A DNA stretch of 64,000 nucleotides from Blastococcus sp. HT6-30 (GCF_039729015.1 NZ_CP155792.1:2380001-2444000); one strand, 5' to 3'; positions 41,397-50,585 are shown, counted from the stretch's first letter. Numbers and translations are program-made. The notes: generated from the sequence alone by a model not told the origin.

Positions 41397-42755
41397 ATGA
41401 TCATCCTGCACGCGAGCATCGCCATCCTGGGTGTTCTGCTGCTGATCATCGCGCTCAAGGTCGAGCCCGTCATCGCCCTGGTGCTGGGCTCGCTCTACCT
41501 CGGGATCGCGGGGGGCATCGGGCTGGCCGAGACGGTCGAGGTCATCGCCGTCGGGTTCGGCGAGATCATGGCCGAGGTCGGGCTGCTGATCGGCTTCGGC
41601 GTGCTGCTCGGGGCGCTGCTGTACGCGCTCGGCGCCCTGCAGAAGTTCGTCGCCCTCCTGCTCCGGCTGCTCGGGGCGAAGCGGCTGCCCTACGCGATGA
41701 GCGCCGCGCTGACCACGCTGTTCCCCTCCATCTACGTCGACGTCCAGCTGGTGCTGGCCTCGCCACTGGCCCGCTCGGCGGCCCCGCACATCGGCCGGGG
41801 CGGCCTCCCCCTGCTCGCCGGATCGCTCAGCGCGGGCATCCTCGTCGGCTACGTCTTCGTCGTCCCCGGGCTGGGAACCCTGTCGATCGCCGGCCTGCTC
41901 GACATCCCGCTCGGCACCATGCTGATCTTCGGCCTGATCGTCGGGCCGGTGACCGCGGTGGTCACCACGTTCCTGTTCAGCCTGGTCCTGCGGCGGGGCT
42001 TCTGGACGCCCGCGAACGACGAGCACGAGACGCAGGCGCTGCGCGACGCGGAGCAGGCGGCCGAGGAGCAGGACGAGGAGCACGCGGCCGCGATGCCGCC
42101 GCTGGGCATCTCACTGCTGCCGGTCATCGTGCCGCTGCTGCTCATCGCCAGCGGTGCGATCGCCTCGGCGGTCGAGGTGGACAACTCCGTCATCGCGTTC
42201 GTCAGCAACCCGGTGTTCGCGCTGTTCCTGGGCATGGTGGGCGCCTACGTGCTGGCCCGCCGGACCCTCGGCCGCGACCGCACCGACGACGCCGTGACCA
42301 CCGGGCTGAGCACCACCGGCCAGATCCTGCTGATCACCGGCATCGGTGGATCGCTGGGCGCGGTCATCGGCGAGACGACGCTCGACCAGGTGCTCGGTGA
42401 CCTGTTCTCCGCCTCGACCGGCACCTCGGTGATCCTCACCCTGCTGCTGGCCTGGCTGATCGCCGCGCTGCTGCACTTCGCGATCGGGTCGATCTCGGTC
42501 GCGGCGATCGCGGCCGCCGGCATCCTCGCGCCGGTGCTCGGCTCGCTGGACGTCGCGCCCGTCGTCGTCGGCCTCGCCATCGGCGCCGGCGCGCTGTTCG
42601 CGCTGCAGGTGAACAGCAACTTCTTCTGGATGTTCCAGAGCCTGCTGGGCATCTCGACCCAGGGCGCGCTGAAGGCGCTGACGTTCGTGACGGCGCTGGC
42701 CTCGGTCGTGGCGATGCCGATCATCGTCGCGCTCGGCTTCCTGGTACCCGCATGA
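41397..42755 (+). CDS. GntP family permease
   Basis: 452 residues, about twelve membrane segments. Family marks include GFGEIMAEVGLLIGFGVLLG, YVDVQLVLASPLAR and LHFAIGSISVAAIAAAGI. GntP permeases import gluconate and related hydroxy acids with protons. The stop overlaps the CoA-transferase start (ATGA), so the transported acid may be the substrate activated by the next enzyme; that link is inference. Confidence 0.87.
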   Translation: MIILHASIAILGVLLLIIALKVEPVIALVLGSLYLGIAGGIGLAETVEVIAVGFGEIMAEVGLLIGFGVLLGALLYALGALQKFVALLLRLLGAKRLPYAMSAALTTLFPSIYVDVQLVLASPLARSAAPHIGRGGLPLLAGSLSAGILVGYVFVVPGLGTLSIAGLLDIPLGTMLIFGLIVGPVTAVVTTFLFSLVLRRGFWTPANDEHETQALRDAEQAAEEQDEEHAAAMPPLGISLLPVIVPLLLIASGAIASAVEVDNSVIAFVSNPVFALFLGMVGAYVLARRTLGRDRTDDAVTTGLSTTGQILLITGIGGSLGAVIGETTLDQVLGDLFSASTGTSVILTLLLAWLIAALLHFAIGSISVAAIAAAGILAPVLGSLDVAPVVVGLAIGAGALFALQVNSNFFWMFQSLLGISTQGALKALTFVTALASVVAMPIIVALGFLVPA

Positions 42756-43999
42756 GCGCGCCGTCCCCGCTGCTGGACGGGGTCCGCGTGCTGGACCTCT
42801 CCACGATGATCGCCGCCCCCACGGCGGCCACCATCCTGGGCGACTACGGCGCCGACGTCGTCAAGGTGGAGATGCCGGGCACCGGGGACTTCGTCCGCCG
42901 CTTCGGCCGGCAGGTGGATGGCCAGGGCCTGTACTGGAAGGCGCTGTCGCGGGGGAAGCGGTCGGTGGCGCTGGACCTGCGCCGGCCCGAGGGCCGCGAG
43001 CTGGTGCTGCGGTGGATCCGGTCGTTCGACGTCCTGGTGGAGAACTTCCGCCCGGGCACGCTGGAGCGCTGGGGGCTGGACCCGGAGGACCTGCGTGCGG
43101 CCAACCCGCGGCTGGTCGTGCTGCGGGTGACGGCGTACGGGCAGGACGGGCCGTACCGCGACCGGCCGGGCTTCGGCACGCTCGCCGAGGCGCTGGCCGG
43201 GCTGGCCTCGGTGTCCGGGTACGAGGACCGGCCGCCACTGCTGCCGGCCTATCCGCTGGCCGACATCATGGCCGGCAACCTCGGGGCGACCGCCGTCCTC
43301 GCCGCCCTCATGCGCCGGCAGGCGACCGGTACCGGCGACACCATCGACCTGGCGATCTACGAGGCGGCGCTGAAGCTGGTCGAGATCAACGTGCTGGAGT
43401 ACCAGCAGACCGGTTCGGAGCACGGCCGCACCGGCAACCGGTACGGGCCGGCCGCGCCGCGCGGCAGCTACCAGTGCCGGGACGGGCTGTGGATCGCCCT
43501 GTCGGGCAGCACCCAGCCGATGGCGCAGCACGTGCTGCGGACCATCGGCGGCGACGCGCTGGCCGCGGACCCGCGGTTCGCCACCAACGCCGACCGCGTG
43601 CAGCACGTGCAGGAGCTCGACGACCTGATCGCCGCGTGGTGCCGGACCCGCGACCGCGACGACGCGATCGCCGACCTCACCGCGGGCGGCTGCGCGGTCG
43701 GGCCGCTGGAGAGCGTCGCGACGATGCTCGACAACCCGCAGGTGCGGCACCGGGGATCGATCGTCACCGTCGACGACCCGGACCTCGGACCGCTGGCGAT
43801 GACCGGCGTCTACCCCTCGTTCCAGGACGGCGGCACGCGGATCGGCCGCCCCGGTCCGGCGGAGGTCGGCGCGGACACCGACGCGGTGCTCGCCGCCGAC
43901 CTGGGGCTGGGCCCAGCGGAGCTCGCGGCGTTGCGCACCGCCGGGGTGACCGCCGGACCTGCCGCCGCGCCTCCGCCGGACCCGCAGGACGCGCTGTAA
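42752..43999 (+). CDS. CaiB/BaiF CoA-transferase family protein
   Basis: 415 residues. VLDLSTMIAAPTAATILGDY and GADVVKVEMPGTGDFVRRFG are the standard start; the catalytic Asp is expected in PLADIMAGNLGATAVLAAL. RFATNADRVQHVQELDDLI occurs in the small domain. Family III enzymes move CoA between carboxylic acids. Coupling with the GntP permease suggests uptake plus CoA activation of one organic acid. Confidence 0.88.
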   Translation: MSAPSPLLDGVRVLDLSTMIAAPTAATILGDYGADVVKVEMPGTGDFVRRFGRQVDGQGLYWKALSRGKRSVALDLRRPEGRELVLRWIRSFDVLVENFRPGTLERWGLDPEDLRAANPRLVVLRVTAYGQDGPYRDRPGFGTLAEALAGLASVSGYEDRPPLLPAYPLADIMAGNLGATAVLAALMRRQATGTGDTIDLAIYEAALKLVEINVLEYQQTGSEHGRTGNRYGPAAPRGSYQCRDGLWIALSGSTQPMAQHVLRTIGGDALAADPRFATNADRVQHVQELDDLIAAWCRTRDRDDAIADLTAGGCAVGPLESVATMLDNPQVRHRGSIVTVDDPDLGPLAMTGVYPSFQDGGTRIGRPGPAEVGADTDAVLAADLGLGPAELAALRTAGVTAGPAAAPPPDPQDAL

Positions 44000-44018
44000 G
44001 TCTCGGGTGCGCCGGGGC

Positions 44019-44189
44019 TCAGCGGGCTCCGGCGTCCCCGGTCCGGGGCGGGGCGGGCATCGGACGCGGCTGCTGGAACCCGGCATCGAACCGCTGGGTC
44101 ACCGCCAGCTCGCCGGTGTCGGGAGCGGCGTGCCGGCCGATCCGGGGCATCTTGAACTCGGCCGTCTCGTCGAGGAGGTGCTTGCTCAC
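44019..44189 (-). CDS. small hypothetical protein
   Basis: 56 residues, GTG start at 44189: SKHLLDETAEFKMPRIGRHA onward to a Pro-rich tail. The N-terminal stretch looks conserved, but I know no function. There is no membrane segment. It lies downstream of the Nudix genes on the same strand. Confidence 0.5.
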   Translation of the reverse strand: MSKHLLDETAEFKMPRIGRHAAPDTGELAVTQRFDAGFQQPRPMPAPPRTGDAGAR

Positions 44190-44305
44190 GGGACCGATCC
44201 TGCGTGGTGCCGCGCCCGGATCGCGGATCTCGACCGGCCTGTCGCCGGGTTCGCGTCGAAAGCCCAGGTCGGCTGTGACCAACGGGACGGCTGTGACGAC
44301 GCCGC

Positions 44306-44767
44306 TCAGCCGGCGAGGTGCGCGACCAGCCGCTCGAGGAAGGGCAGCTGCGCCTTCACCAGCTTCGCGCGGGCGGTGTCGAGGTCGTACCAGGCGGCGC
44401 GGTCGATCTCGGGGAACTCCTGCACCCGCCCCGACCGCGGCGGCCACTCGAGGGCGAAGGTGTTGCTGGTGATGGTGCCGGCGTCCAGATCGCCCTCGGC
44501 CGCCCAGACGGCGAGCAGCTTGCGGCCCCTCACCTCACCCAGCGGGTGCAGGTGCGTCGCCGGCACGGGGTGGCCGAGCTCCTCGGCGAACTCCCGGCGC
44601 GCGGCGGCTTCGGCGTCCTCGTCCGCGTCGTGCTCCCCCTTGGGGATCGACCAGGCGCCGTCGTCCTTCCTCGCCCAGAACGGCCCACCCATATGGCCGA
44701 GCAGCACCTCGACCCGCCCGCCCGTGTGGCGGTACAGCAGGACGCCGGAGCTGCGGACGGGCGGCAC
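44306..44767 (-). CDS. Nudix hydrolase, short
   Basis: 153 residues. The Nudix box is complete: GEHDADEDAEAAARREFAEELG fits GX5EX7REXXEEXG (positions about 44-66). Preceding WSIPKGE and the N-terminus SSGVLLYRHTGGRVEVLLGH are typical of MutT-like Ap4A- or NTP-type hydrolases. It begins 19 bp after the stop of another Nudix gene on the same strand. Confidence 0.88.
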   Translation of the reverse strand: MPPVRSSGVLLYRHTGGRVEVLLGHMGGPFWARKDDGAWSIPKGEHDADEDAEAAARREFAEELGHPVPATHLHPLGEVRGRKLLAVWAAEGDLDAGTITSNTFALEWPPRSGRVQEFPEIDRAAWYDLDTARAKLVKAQLPFLERLVAHLAG

Positions 44768-44786
44768 CCGGCCAGCGTCGCAGGCG

Positions 44787-45674
44787 CTATCGCGATTCGG
44801 ACGGGCGGGCGCCCGGGTCGACGCCGGGTGCGGCGAGTGGCTCGACGAGCTCGGACAGGGGAACCGGTCCGTCGTCCCCGTCGTACAGGTACTCCAGCCG
44901 GCCGTCGGTGAGCACCGGATGGCCGAGGATCAGCCGGATGCGGCGGGACGCGGCCATCGCGGAGGCCACGTCGGGATGGGCGGTGAGGTCGCGCAGGGTG
45001 GAGGCGGTGGCGTTCATCATGGTCAGTGAGCGGTCGCGGAACCCGCGGTACGCCTCGGCGACCGGCAGCCAGGCCACCCGGTCGGCCTCGCCGCCGACGT
45101 CCCGGGTTCGCTGACCGGCCGGGAGCGCGGCCAGGAAGAACCGGGTGTCGAACCGGCGGCTCTGCCACTCGGGCGTGATCCAGTGCGCCCAGGGGCGCAG
45201 CAGGTCGGCCCGCAGCAGGAGGTCGCGTGCGCGCAGGAAGTCGCTCAAGGCCAGCTCGCCCTCGATGAGCGCCAGCCGGTCGCGCTCCCACTCCTCCCCC
45301 GTCGTGTCGGCGACCAGCGTCCCGTTCCGGTACGCGGCGAGCAGCACGCCAGATTCTTCGAACGTCTCGCGGACGGCGGCCGCGACGAGCGCGGCGGCCA
45401 ACTCGGGGTCGCAGGAGAAGGCCTCGGCCCACTCGGCGGGCGGCGGGCCGGCCCAGTGCTGGGCGGCCTCGCGGTCGCGGAGGTCAACCGAACCGCCCGG
45501 GAAGACGTGCATGCCGGCGGCGAAGGCCATGGCCGGACGGCGCCGGAGCAGGTAGACCTCCGGGCCGGCTGCACCGTCGCGGAGCAGGACGACGCTGGCG
45601 GCGTCCCGGGGCTCGACGACGTCGGTCTCCCCGCGCAGGTACCGCTCGACGAGCTCCATCCGATCGGCAGGCAT
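44787..45674 (-). CDS. Nudix hydrolase, long, intact copy
   Basis: 295 residues from ATG 45674 (MPADRMELVERYLRGE), the start that aligns with the second copy at 48521-49381; ATG 45683 would add three residues. The Nudix helix is VAAAVRETFEESGVLLAAYR, preceded by the family's insertion after MHVFPGGSVD. RRFDTRFFLAALPAGQ and the C-terminal domain resemble the NUDT19-like CoA/acyl-CoA hydrolase group. It lies immediately downstream of the nucleotidyltransferase. Confidence 0.87.
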   Translation of the reverse strand: MPADRMELVERYLRGETDVVEPRDAASVVLLRDGAAGPEVYLLRRRPAMAFAAGMHVFPGGSVDLRDREAAQHWAGPPPAEWAEAFSCDPELAAALVAAAVRETFEESGVLLAAYRNGTLVADTTGEEWERDRLALIEGELALSDFLRARDLLLRADLLRPWAHWITPEWQSRRFDTRFFLAALPAGQRTRDVGGEADRVAWLPVAEAYRGFRDRSLTMMNATASTLRDLTAHPDVASAMAASRRIRLILGHPVLTDGRLEYLYDGDDGPVPLSELVEPLAAPGVDPGARPSESR

Positions 45675-45679
45675 GGCCG

Positions 45680-46438
45680 TCATGCTCGTTCAGCCCAGCA
45701 GCAGCCGCCAGGTGGCGTAGCCGTCGTCGGCAGCGTCGCCGAGCCGGCGCCACTCGGGAGCGTCCGGCTCCCGAGTGCCTCGTCGAGCCTCTGCAGCCGC
45801 TTGCGGTCGCTGCCGGCGAATCGGTCGCGCTCGGCGAGCGGATCGGGGATCAGGCCGGTCAGGAACGCGGCGTCGCCGCTGTGCCGCTCGCGGTCGCGGG
45901 TGTCGGTCGCCCAGGCTGCGGCCTTGAGCACCAGGGCGCCGAGCGGGTCCGGCACCGGGACGGCTGCCGTCCGCCTCCCCTTCGTCACGTGCACCGGCAT
46001 CGCCCGGCGCAGAGCCTGGGTGCCGCCCTCGATGCGGATCGTGTCGCCACCGACCGTGCGCAGCCGCCGGCGCGGAGGGGTGTGGTCCGGAGCGAGGACG
46101 TCGGCGCGGGCCTGGTCCCGGGCCCGGACGAAGCGGTAGACCTTGCCGGCGGCGTCCGGCTGCGGTTCGAGGTCCAGCCCCCGCACCGCGCGCACGCACC
46201 GGGCCAGCCCGGCCGCGTCGGTGAGCAGGTCGGCGAGGACGTCGACGTCCTGGCTGGCCCGCGTCGTCACCCGCCCGGCGAGCAGGCCGTGCAGCATAAC
46301 CATCTGCCCGCCGACGAGCACCCAGCCGGTGGGCGGCAGCTGCTCGGCGAGGTCGAGGACGAGATCCCAGAGGATGTCCAGCGGGCCGGCCAGCGGCGGC
46401 AGCTCGACCCGCGGCTCCGGTAGCCCTGCGGCGGTCAC
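45680..46438 (-). CDS. AbiEii-like nucleotidyltransferase, frameshifted C-terminus
   Basis: 252 residues as read. VLVGGQMVMLHGLLAGRVTT and RASQDVDVLADLL give the GG...DxD signature of the nucleotidyltransferase fold used by AbiEii-type toxins. Near base 45775 the family sequence leaves this frame: after LQRLDEALGS the other frame continues REPDAPEWRRLGDAADDGYA and TWRLLLG to a stop at 45690. One lost base restores it. The shift sits beside an inverted repeat (45751-45760 with 45768-45777). The ATG at 46438 overlaps the HTH partner's stop (ATGA). Confidence 0.75.
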   Translation of the reverse strand: MTAAGLPEPRVELPPLAGPLDILWDLVLDLAEQLPPTGWVLVGGQMVMLHGLLAGRVTTRASQDVDVLADLLTDAAGLARCVRAVRGLDLEPQPDAAGKVYRFVRARDQARADVLAPDHTPPRRRLRTVGGDTIRIEGGTQALRRAMPVHVTKGRRTAAVPVPDPLGALVLKAAAWATDTRDRERHSGDAAFLTGLIPDPLAERDRFAGSDRKRLQRLDEALGSRTLPSGAGSATLPTTATPPGGCCWAERA

Positions 46439-47115
46439 CGGGGAAGGTCGCCCAGCGCGGCGGCGAGCAGGTCGAGGCCGGCCCGCCGGGTGCGCACGTC
46501 GGGTGACTCGGCGAGGTCGACGGCGACGACCGCGCTCGGCATGTGAGTGCGGCCGGCCAGCTGCAGCTGCTCGTACCGAGGCACGCGCACGACCAGGTTC
46601 GCCTCCCCTCGCTCGGACAGCCCGAACTCCCGGCGCAGGTCGGCGAACGTGCCGGCGGTGCAGTACACCTCGGCCGCCGCCTCGGGGGCGACGATGTCGG
46701 CGCCGACGACGGCCGCCGCGGTCAGGCCGGAGGGGACGACGCCCTCTGCGGCGAGCAGCCGCTGCCGGTAGGCCGGCAGGACCCGCAGCTCGTGGCGCTC
46801 CGCCCGGTCGCGGGATGCGGCGACCAGCTGCTCGGCGTCATAGCCGCGCACCCGCGACAGCAGCCTCGAGCGGTCAGCGGGCGGCAGCCAGTCGGCGTGC
46901 TCCCCGGAGAGCTGCCACAGCGCGGCCCACGCCGTCCGCGGGGCCAGCGCCCGTCCGGCCGTGATCGGCAGGCGAGCGCGGCTCTCCACGGTGTCCTCGT
47001 CGAGCACGAGGGTGCGGCCGACCCGGCGAGCGGCCAGCTTCCCGGCCCGGATCAGCCTGCGGACCTGCTCCGGCTCGACGTCGAGACGCTCGGCGGCCTG
47101 GTCGACGGTGAGCAT
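46435..47115 (-). CDS. HTH protein, likely antitoxin/regulator of the nucleotidyltransferase
   Basis: 226 residues. The N-terminal excisionase/MerR-like HTH is LTVDQAAERLDVEPEQVRRL and IRAGKLAARRVGRTLVL. The C-terminal 130 residues resemble AbiEi-type antitoxin cores (GLSERGEANLVVRVPRY) without a firm match. It is coupled by a 4-nt overlap to the nucleotidyltransferase, the order expected for a type IV toxin-antitoxin pair. A perfect inverted repeat lies 14 bp upstream and is its probable operator. Confidence 0.7.
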   Translation of the reverse strand: MLTVDQAAERLDVEPEQVRRLIRAGKLAARRVGRTLVLDEDTVESRARLPITAGRALAPRTAWAALWQLSGEHADWLPPADRSRLLSRVRGYDAEQLVAASRDRAERHELRVLPAYRQRLLAAEGVVPSGLTAAAVVGADIVAPEAAAEVYCTAGTFADLRREFGLSERGEANLVVRVPRYEQLQLAGRTHMPSAVVAVDLAESPDVRTRRAGLDLLAAALGDLPR

Positions 47116-47128
47116 GCCGATCCCCTCG

Positions 47129-47167
47129 TTGGCACAAACGTGTATGTGACGCTCCCTATTGTGCCAA
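47129..47167 (-). promoter_or_regulatory. operator-promoter of the HTH/nucleotidyltransferase pair
   Basis: ttggcacaa (47129-47137) and ttgtgccaa (47159-47167) are exact inverted repeats 21 bp apart, 14 bp ahead of the ATG at 47115. On the minus strand TTGGCA of the outer arm can act as a -35 with TACACG 17 bp on as a weak -10, so a bound repressor would cover the promoter. This suggests autoregulation. Confidence 0.6.
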
Positions 47168-47200
47168 CAGGCCGGGTCGACGCTGCCCGCGGCGCGCCGC

Positions 47201-48379
47201 TCAACTGGTGGCGACCGTCCCGGAGTTGGGGACCAACTCGACCCAGGTGGTCCCGGGCGCCAGCATCACGGATTCGCCGTCCGCGTCGGTCAGCACCACC
47301 CGCTCACCGACGGCCGGCTTGGACCAGGTCACCTCGATCGTGTGCCCGCCGGAGGCGACGAGGGCGAGCCCGCTGCCGGTCAGGATCGTCTCCGGAACGG
47401 GGTTGCCTGCCGGATCGCGGGCTTCCGTCTGGACGACGTCGACGCGGAGCACAACGACGTTGGTGGCGCCGATCCGCGCGCCGTCCGCCTCGACCGCCGG
47501 GGTGCTCCCCTCGGCGCGCAGCCAGCGACCGTCCGCGGCGCTCCAGGTCCACCGGGGACTGCTGATCCCCGACAGCGTGAGGTCCAGCGTGGTCGTCGGC
47601 TGCCCGGCGGCGACGGCGGTGGGCTGCTCCCCCGCTGCTGCGTGGTCGAACTGGGTGCCGGGTGAGGTGCGGTGGTCGGCGTCGGCCTGGTCGAGGAGCG
47701 TCTGCGGCACCGCGTGGACGTTGTGCGGGGCCGAGCGGGCCGTCGTCCGGAAGAAGCCGTCGGCCCCGGAGTCCTGACGGAGCACCTGCAGGCCAGCGTC
47801 CTGGGCGGCGGCGACGTAGGCCGGCACGCCGCCGGAGAACGCGAGCAGCCCGCCGAGCGGCGCGGCGATCGCGGGGTCCATCGGCCGGATCGACCGCACG
47901 GGGCCGATCTCGGGCGGAAGGGTGGAGTGGTAGACGGCGACGAAACGGGTGATGCCGCCCTCGACGACCTGCTCCCACACCATGTCCGCGGCGTTCAGCC
48001 CGGTCTGCGGGCGGGCGGCGACGGAGTTCTCGATCTTCACGGCGAGCGCCGGGCGGTCGGGGATCGTGTCGGCCGGCACGCCGGTCAGCGGCCAGGTGGG
48101 CGCGGACGGCGACGTGCCGGCGAGCACCGAGTCGAGGAGCGGCAGGGCCGACACGTGCGGCTTGACCGCCGGCCACACGACGACGCCGGCGACCGCCAGC
48201 ACCGCAAGCAGGAGAAGCCGGCCGGCGCGCCGAGGCCCGGAACGCCGGCGACCTCTCGCGGTCTTCCGCTTCGCCGGCCCCGCTCGCCCACCGGAGCCCT
48301 TCCTGGGCCGGGAGCGCTTGGGAGACCCGCGGCCGGCCGTCGACCGGGAGCGCGGCCGCGGTGCGGTCGACGTGGGCAC
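47201..48379 (-). CDS. DUF3048 (YerB-like) membrane-anchored protein
   Basis: 392 residues from GTG 48379 behind AGGGAG. A very basic N-terminus (R/K/S/P-rich, about 60 residues) precedes one membrane helix (AGRLLLLAVLAVAGVVVW). The extracellular DUF3048 domain follows: RPALAVKIENSVAARPQTGL, DMVWEQVVEGGITRFVAVYH, GPVRSIRPMD, ending in a C-terminal WVELVPNSG. The function of YerB proteins is unknown. It is the intact counterpart of the decayed copy at 21273-21847. Confidence 0.85.
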   Translation of the reverse strand: MPTSTAPRPRSRSTAGRGSPKRSRPRKGSGGRAGPAKRKTARGRRRSGPRRAGRLLLLAVLAVAGVVVWPAVKPHVSALPLLDSVLAGTSPSAPTWPLTGVPADTIPDRPALAVKIENSVAARPQTGLNAADMVWEQVVEGGITRFVAVYHSTLPPEIGPVRSIRPMDPAIAAPLGGLLAFSGGVPAYVAAAQDAGLQVLRQDSGADGFFRTTARSAPHNVHAVPQTLLDQADADHRTSPGTQFDHAAAGEQPTAVAAGQPTTTLDLTLSGISSPRWTWSAADGRWLRAEGSTPAVEADGARIGATNVVVLRVDVVQTEARDPAGNPVPETILTGSGLALVASGGHTIEVTWSKPAVGERVVLTDADGESVMLAPGTTWVELVPNSGTVATS

Positions 48380-48520
48380 GGGGGCTCCCTGACTCGGTGA
48401 CGTCTTGCCCCTGCTGTATCGGCACGGTCGGCCGGACGCAGGACCTAGTGAGAGCCGAGCCGCATACAGCAACTGGACCGGCTGCTTGTGGATCGGCCTC
48501 GCCGAGTCAGCTGCCGCCGC

Positions 48521-49381
48521 TCAGGTCGGCGTCGGGTTCTCGAACGGCTCGACCAGCCCGGAGAGCGGAGTCGGGCCGTCGGCCCCGTCGTACACGTACT
48601 CCAGCCGGCCGTCGGTGAGCACCGGACGTCCCAGGATCGGCCGGATGCGGCGCGGCTCCGCCATCGCGGACGCCACGTCCCGATGGGCGGTGAGGTCGCG
48701 CAGGGTCGACGCGGTGGCGTTCATCATGACCAGCGACCCGTCGCGGAACCCCCGGTACGCCTCGGCTACCGGCGTCCAGGCCACCCGGTCGGCCTCGCCG
48801 CCGACGTCCCGGGTGCGCTGGCCGGCCGGGAGCGCGGCGAGGAAGAACCGCGTGTCGAACCGGCGGGTCTGCCACTCGGGGGTGACCCAGTGCGCCCAGG
48901 GACGGAGCAGGTCGGCGCGCAGCAGCAGGGAGCGTGCTCTCAGGAAGTCGCTGAGCACCAGCGTCCCCTCGATGAGTGCCAGCCGGTCGCGCTCCCAGTC
49001 CTCCCCCGTCGTGTCGGTGACCAGGGTGCCGTCCCGGTGCGCGGCGAGCAGGACGCCGGACTCCTCGAACGTCTCGCGGACGGCCGCGGAGACGAGCGCG
49101 ACCGCGAGCTCGGGATCGCAGGAGAACGCCGCGGCCCACTAGGCGGGTGGCGGGCCGGCCCAGTGCTCCGCGGCCTCCCGGTCGCGGGGGTCGACCGAGC
49201 CGCCCGGGAAGACGTGCATGCTGGCGGCGAAGGCCATGGCCGGACGGCGCCGGAGCAGGTAGACCTCCGGGCCGGCCGCACCGTCGCGGAGGAGGACCAC
49301 GCTGGCGGCGTCGCGGGGCTCGACGACGTCGGTCTCCCCGCGCAGGTACCGCTCGGCGAGTTCGGTGCGATCGGCTGGCAT
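48521..49381 (-). pseudogene. Nudix hydrolase, second copy with internal TAG
   Basis: Nearly identical in layout to the 44787-45674 gene: MPADRTELAERYLRGETDVV, the same DAASVVLLRDGAAG and MHVFPGGSVD. A TAG at 49139-49141 replaces the GAG (Glu) of the intact copy in PPPAEWAE. After it the frame continues without any shift through the Nudix helix RETFEESGVLL to the stop at 48521. A single substitution thus separates it from a working gene. Without readthrough it makes an 80-residue fragment lacking the Nudix helix. Confidence 0.85.
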
Positions 49382-49515
49382 GGCCTCATGCTCGCACCGG
49401 GGCGCGGCGTTGGCGCCGTGCCCCTGACCGCGGGCGCGCCGCAGGGCTCGCCGCCCGCCGCGGCGAGGCCCTAACGTCCCGAGGAGACCTCGTCCCGGTC
49501 AACGGAGGAGCAGGC

Positions 49516-50556
49516 ATGCGCGCGGTGCAGTACCGGACCATCGGCGGCGAGCCCGAGGTGGTCGACGTCCCGACGCCGGAACCGGGACCGGGGCAGGTCC
49601 GGCTGCGGGTGACCGCCGCGGGGCTGTGCCACTCCGACGCGTTCGTCATGAGCCTGCCGGCGGAGCAGTACGCCTACGGCCTGCCGCTGACGCTCGGGCA
49701 CGAGGGGGCCGGCGTCGTGGACGCGCTGGGTTCCGGCGTGACCGGCGTCGAGGTCGGCGAGCCGGTGGCGGTGTACGGGCCGTGGGGCTGCGGGCTGTGC
49801 CACGCGTGCGCGCGCGGCGCGGAGAACTACTGCCCGCGGGCGGCGGAGCTGGGCATCGCGCCGCCGGGGCTGGGCTCCCCCGGCGCGCTGGCCGAGTACC
49901 TGGTCGTGGACGACGTCCGGCACCTGGTGCCCCTCGGCGACCTGGACCCGGTGGCCACCGTGTCGCTCACCGACGCCGGGCTGACGCCGTACCACGCGAT
50001 CGCCGCCAGCCTCGGTGCGCTGCCGGCCGGGAGCACCGCCGTGGTGATCGGCGCCGGCGGGCTCGGGCACGTGGGCATCCAGATCCTGCGGGCGATCACC
50101 GGGGCCACCGTCGTCGCGCTGGACATCAGCGAGCAGAAGCTCGAACTGGCCCGCGAGGTGGGCGCGCACCACGTGCTGCTGTCGGACGCGTCCGCCGTCG
50201 GGGAGATCCGGGCGCTCACCCGCGGGGTGGGCGCGCAGGTGGTGTTCGACATGGTCGGGGCCCCGCCGACCCTGGAGATCGCCCGGAAGTCGGTCGCGCT
50301 GGACGGCGTCATCCAGATCGTCGGGATCGGCGGCGGGCTGCTCCCCACCGGCTTCTTCTCGACGCCGATGGGTGCGTCGGTGCGGGCGCCGTACTGGGGC
50401 ACGCGGTCGGAGCTGATGGAGGTGCTCGACCTGGCGCGGGCCGGCGCGGTCCACGTGGAGGTGGAGCGGTACACGCTGAACCAGGCGCCGGAGGCGTACC
50501 GGAAGCTGCACGAGGGCACGATCCGCGGCCGCGCCGTCGTCGTCCCCGGAGACTGA
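49516..50556 (+). CDS. zinc-dependent NAD(P) alcohol dehydrogenase
   Basis: 346 residues. Catalytic-zinc site: Cys and His in GLCHSDAF and GHEGAGVV. Structural-zinc knuckle: CGLCHACARGAENYC. Cofactor motif: VIGAGGLGHVGIQ, with the Asp of VVALDISEQ pointing to NAD. Typical of medium-chain dehydrogenases for primary or aryl alcohols. The ATG at 49516 follows AACGGAGGAG. Confidence 0.9.
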   Translation: MRAVQYRTIGGEPEVVDVPTPEPGPGQVRLRVTAAGLCHSDAFVMSLPAEQYAYGLPLTLGHEGAGVVDALGSGVTGVEVGEPVAVYGPWGCGLCHACARGAENYCPRAAELGIAPPGLGSPGALAEYLVVDDVRHLVPLGDLDPVATVSLTDAGLTPYHAIAASLGALPAGSTAVVIGAGGLGHVGIQILRAITGATVVALDISEQKLELAREVGAHHVLLSDASAVGEIRALTRGVGAQVVFDMVGAPPTLEIARKSVALDGVIQIVGIGGGLLPTGFFSTPMGASVRAPYWGTRSELMEVLDLARAGAVHVEVERYTLNQAPEAYRKLHEGTIRGRAVVVPGD

Positions 50557-50585
50557 CCTCCCGGCCGCCGGAGCCCCCGGTACGG

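Noticed and set aside
49147-49515. Upstream extension of the alcohol dehydrogenase
   Set aside because: The extension is Arg/Gly-rich, antisense to the Nudix pseudogene, and ATG 49516 has a strong ribosome site and the family N-terminus.
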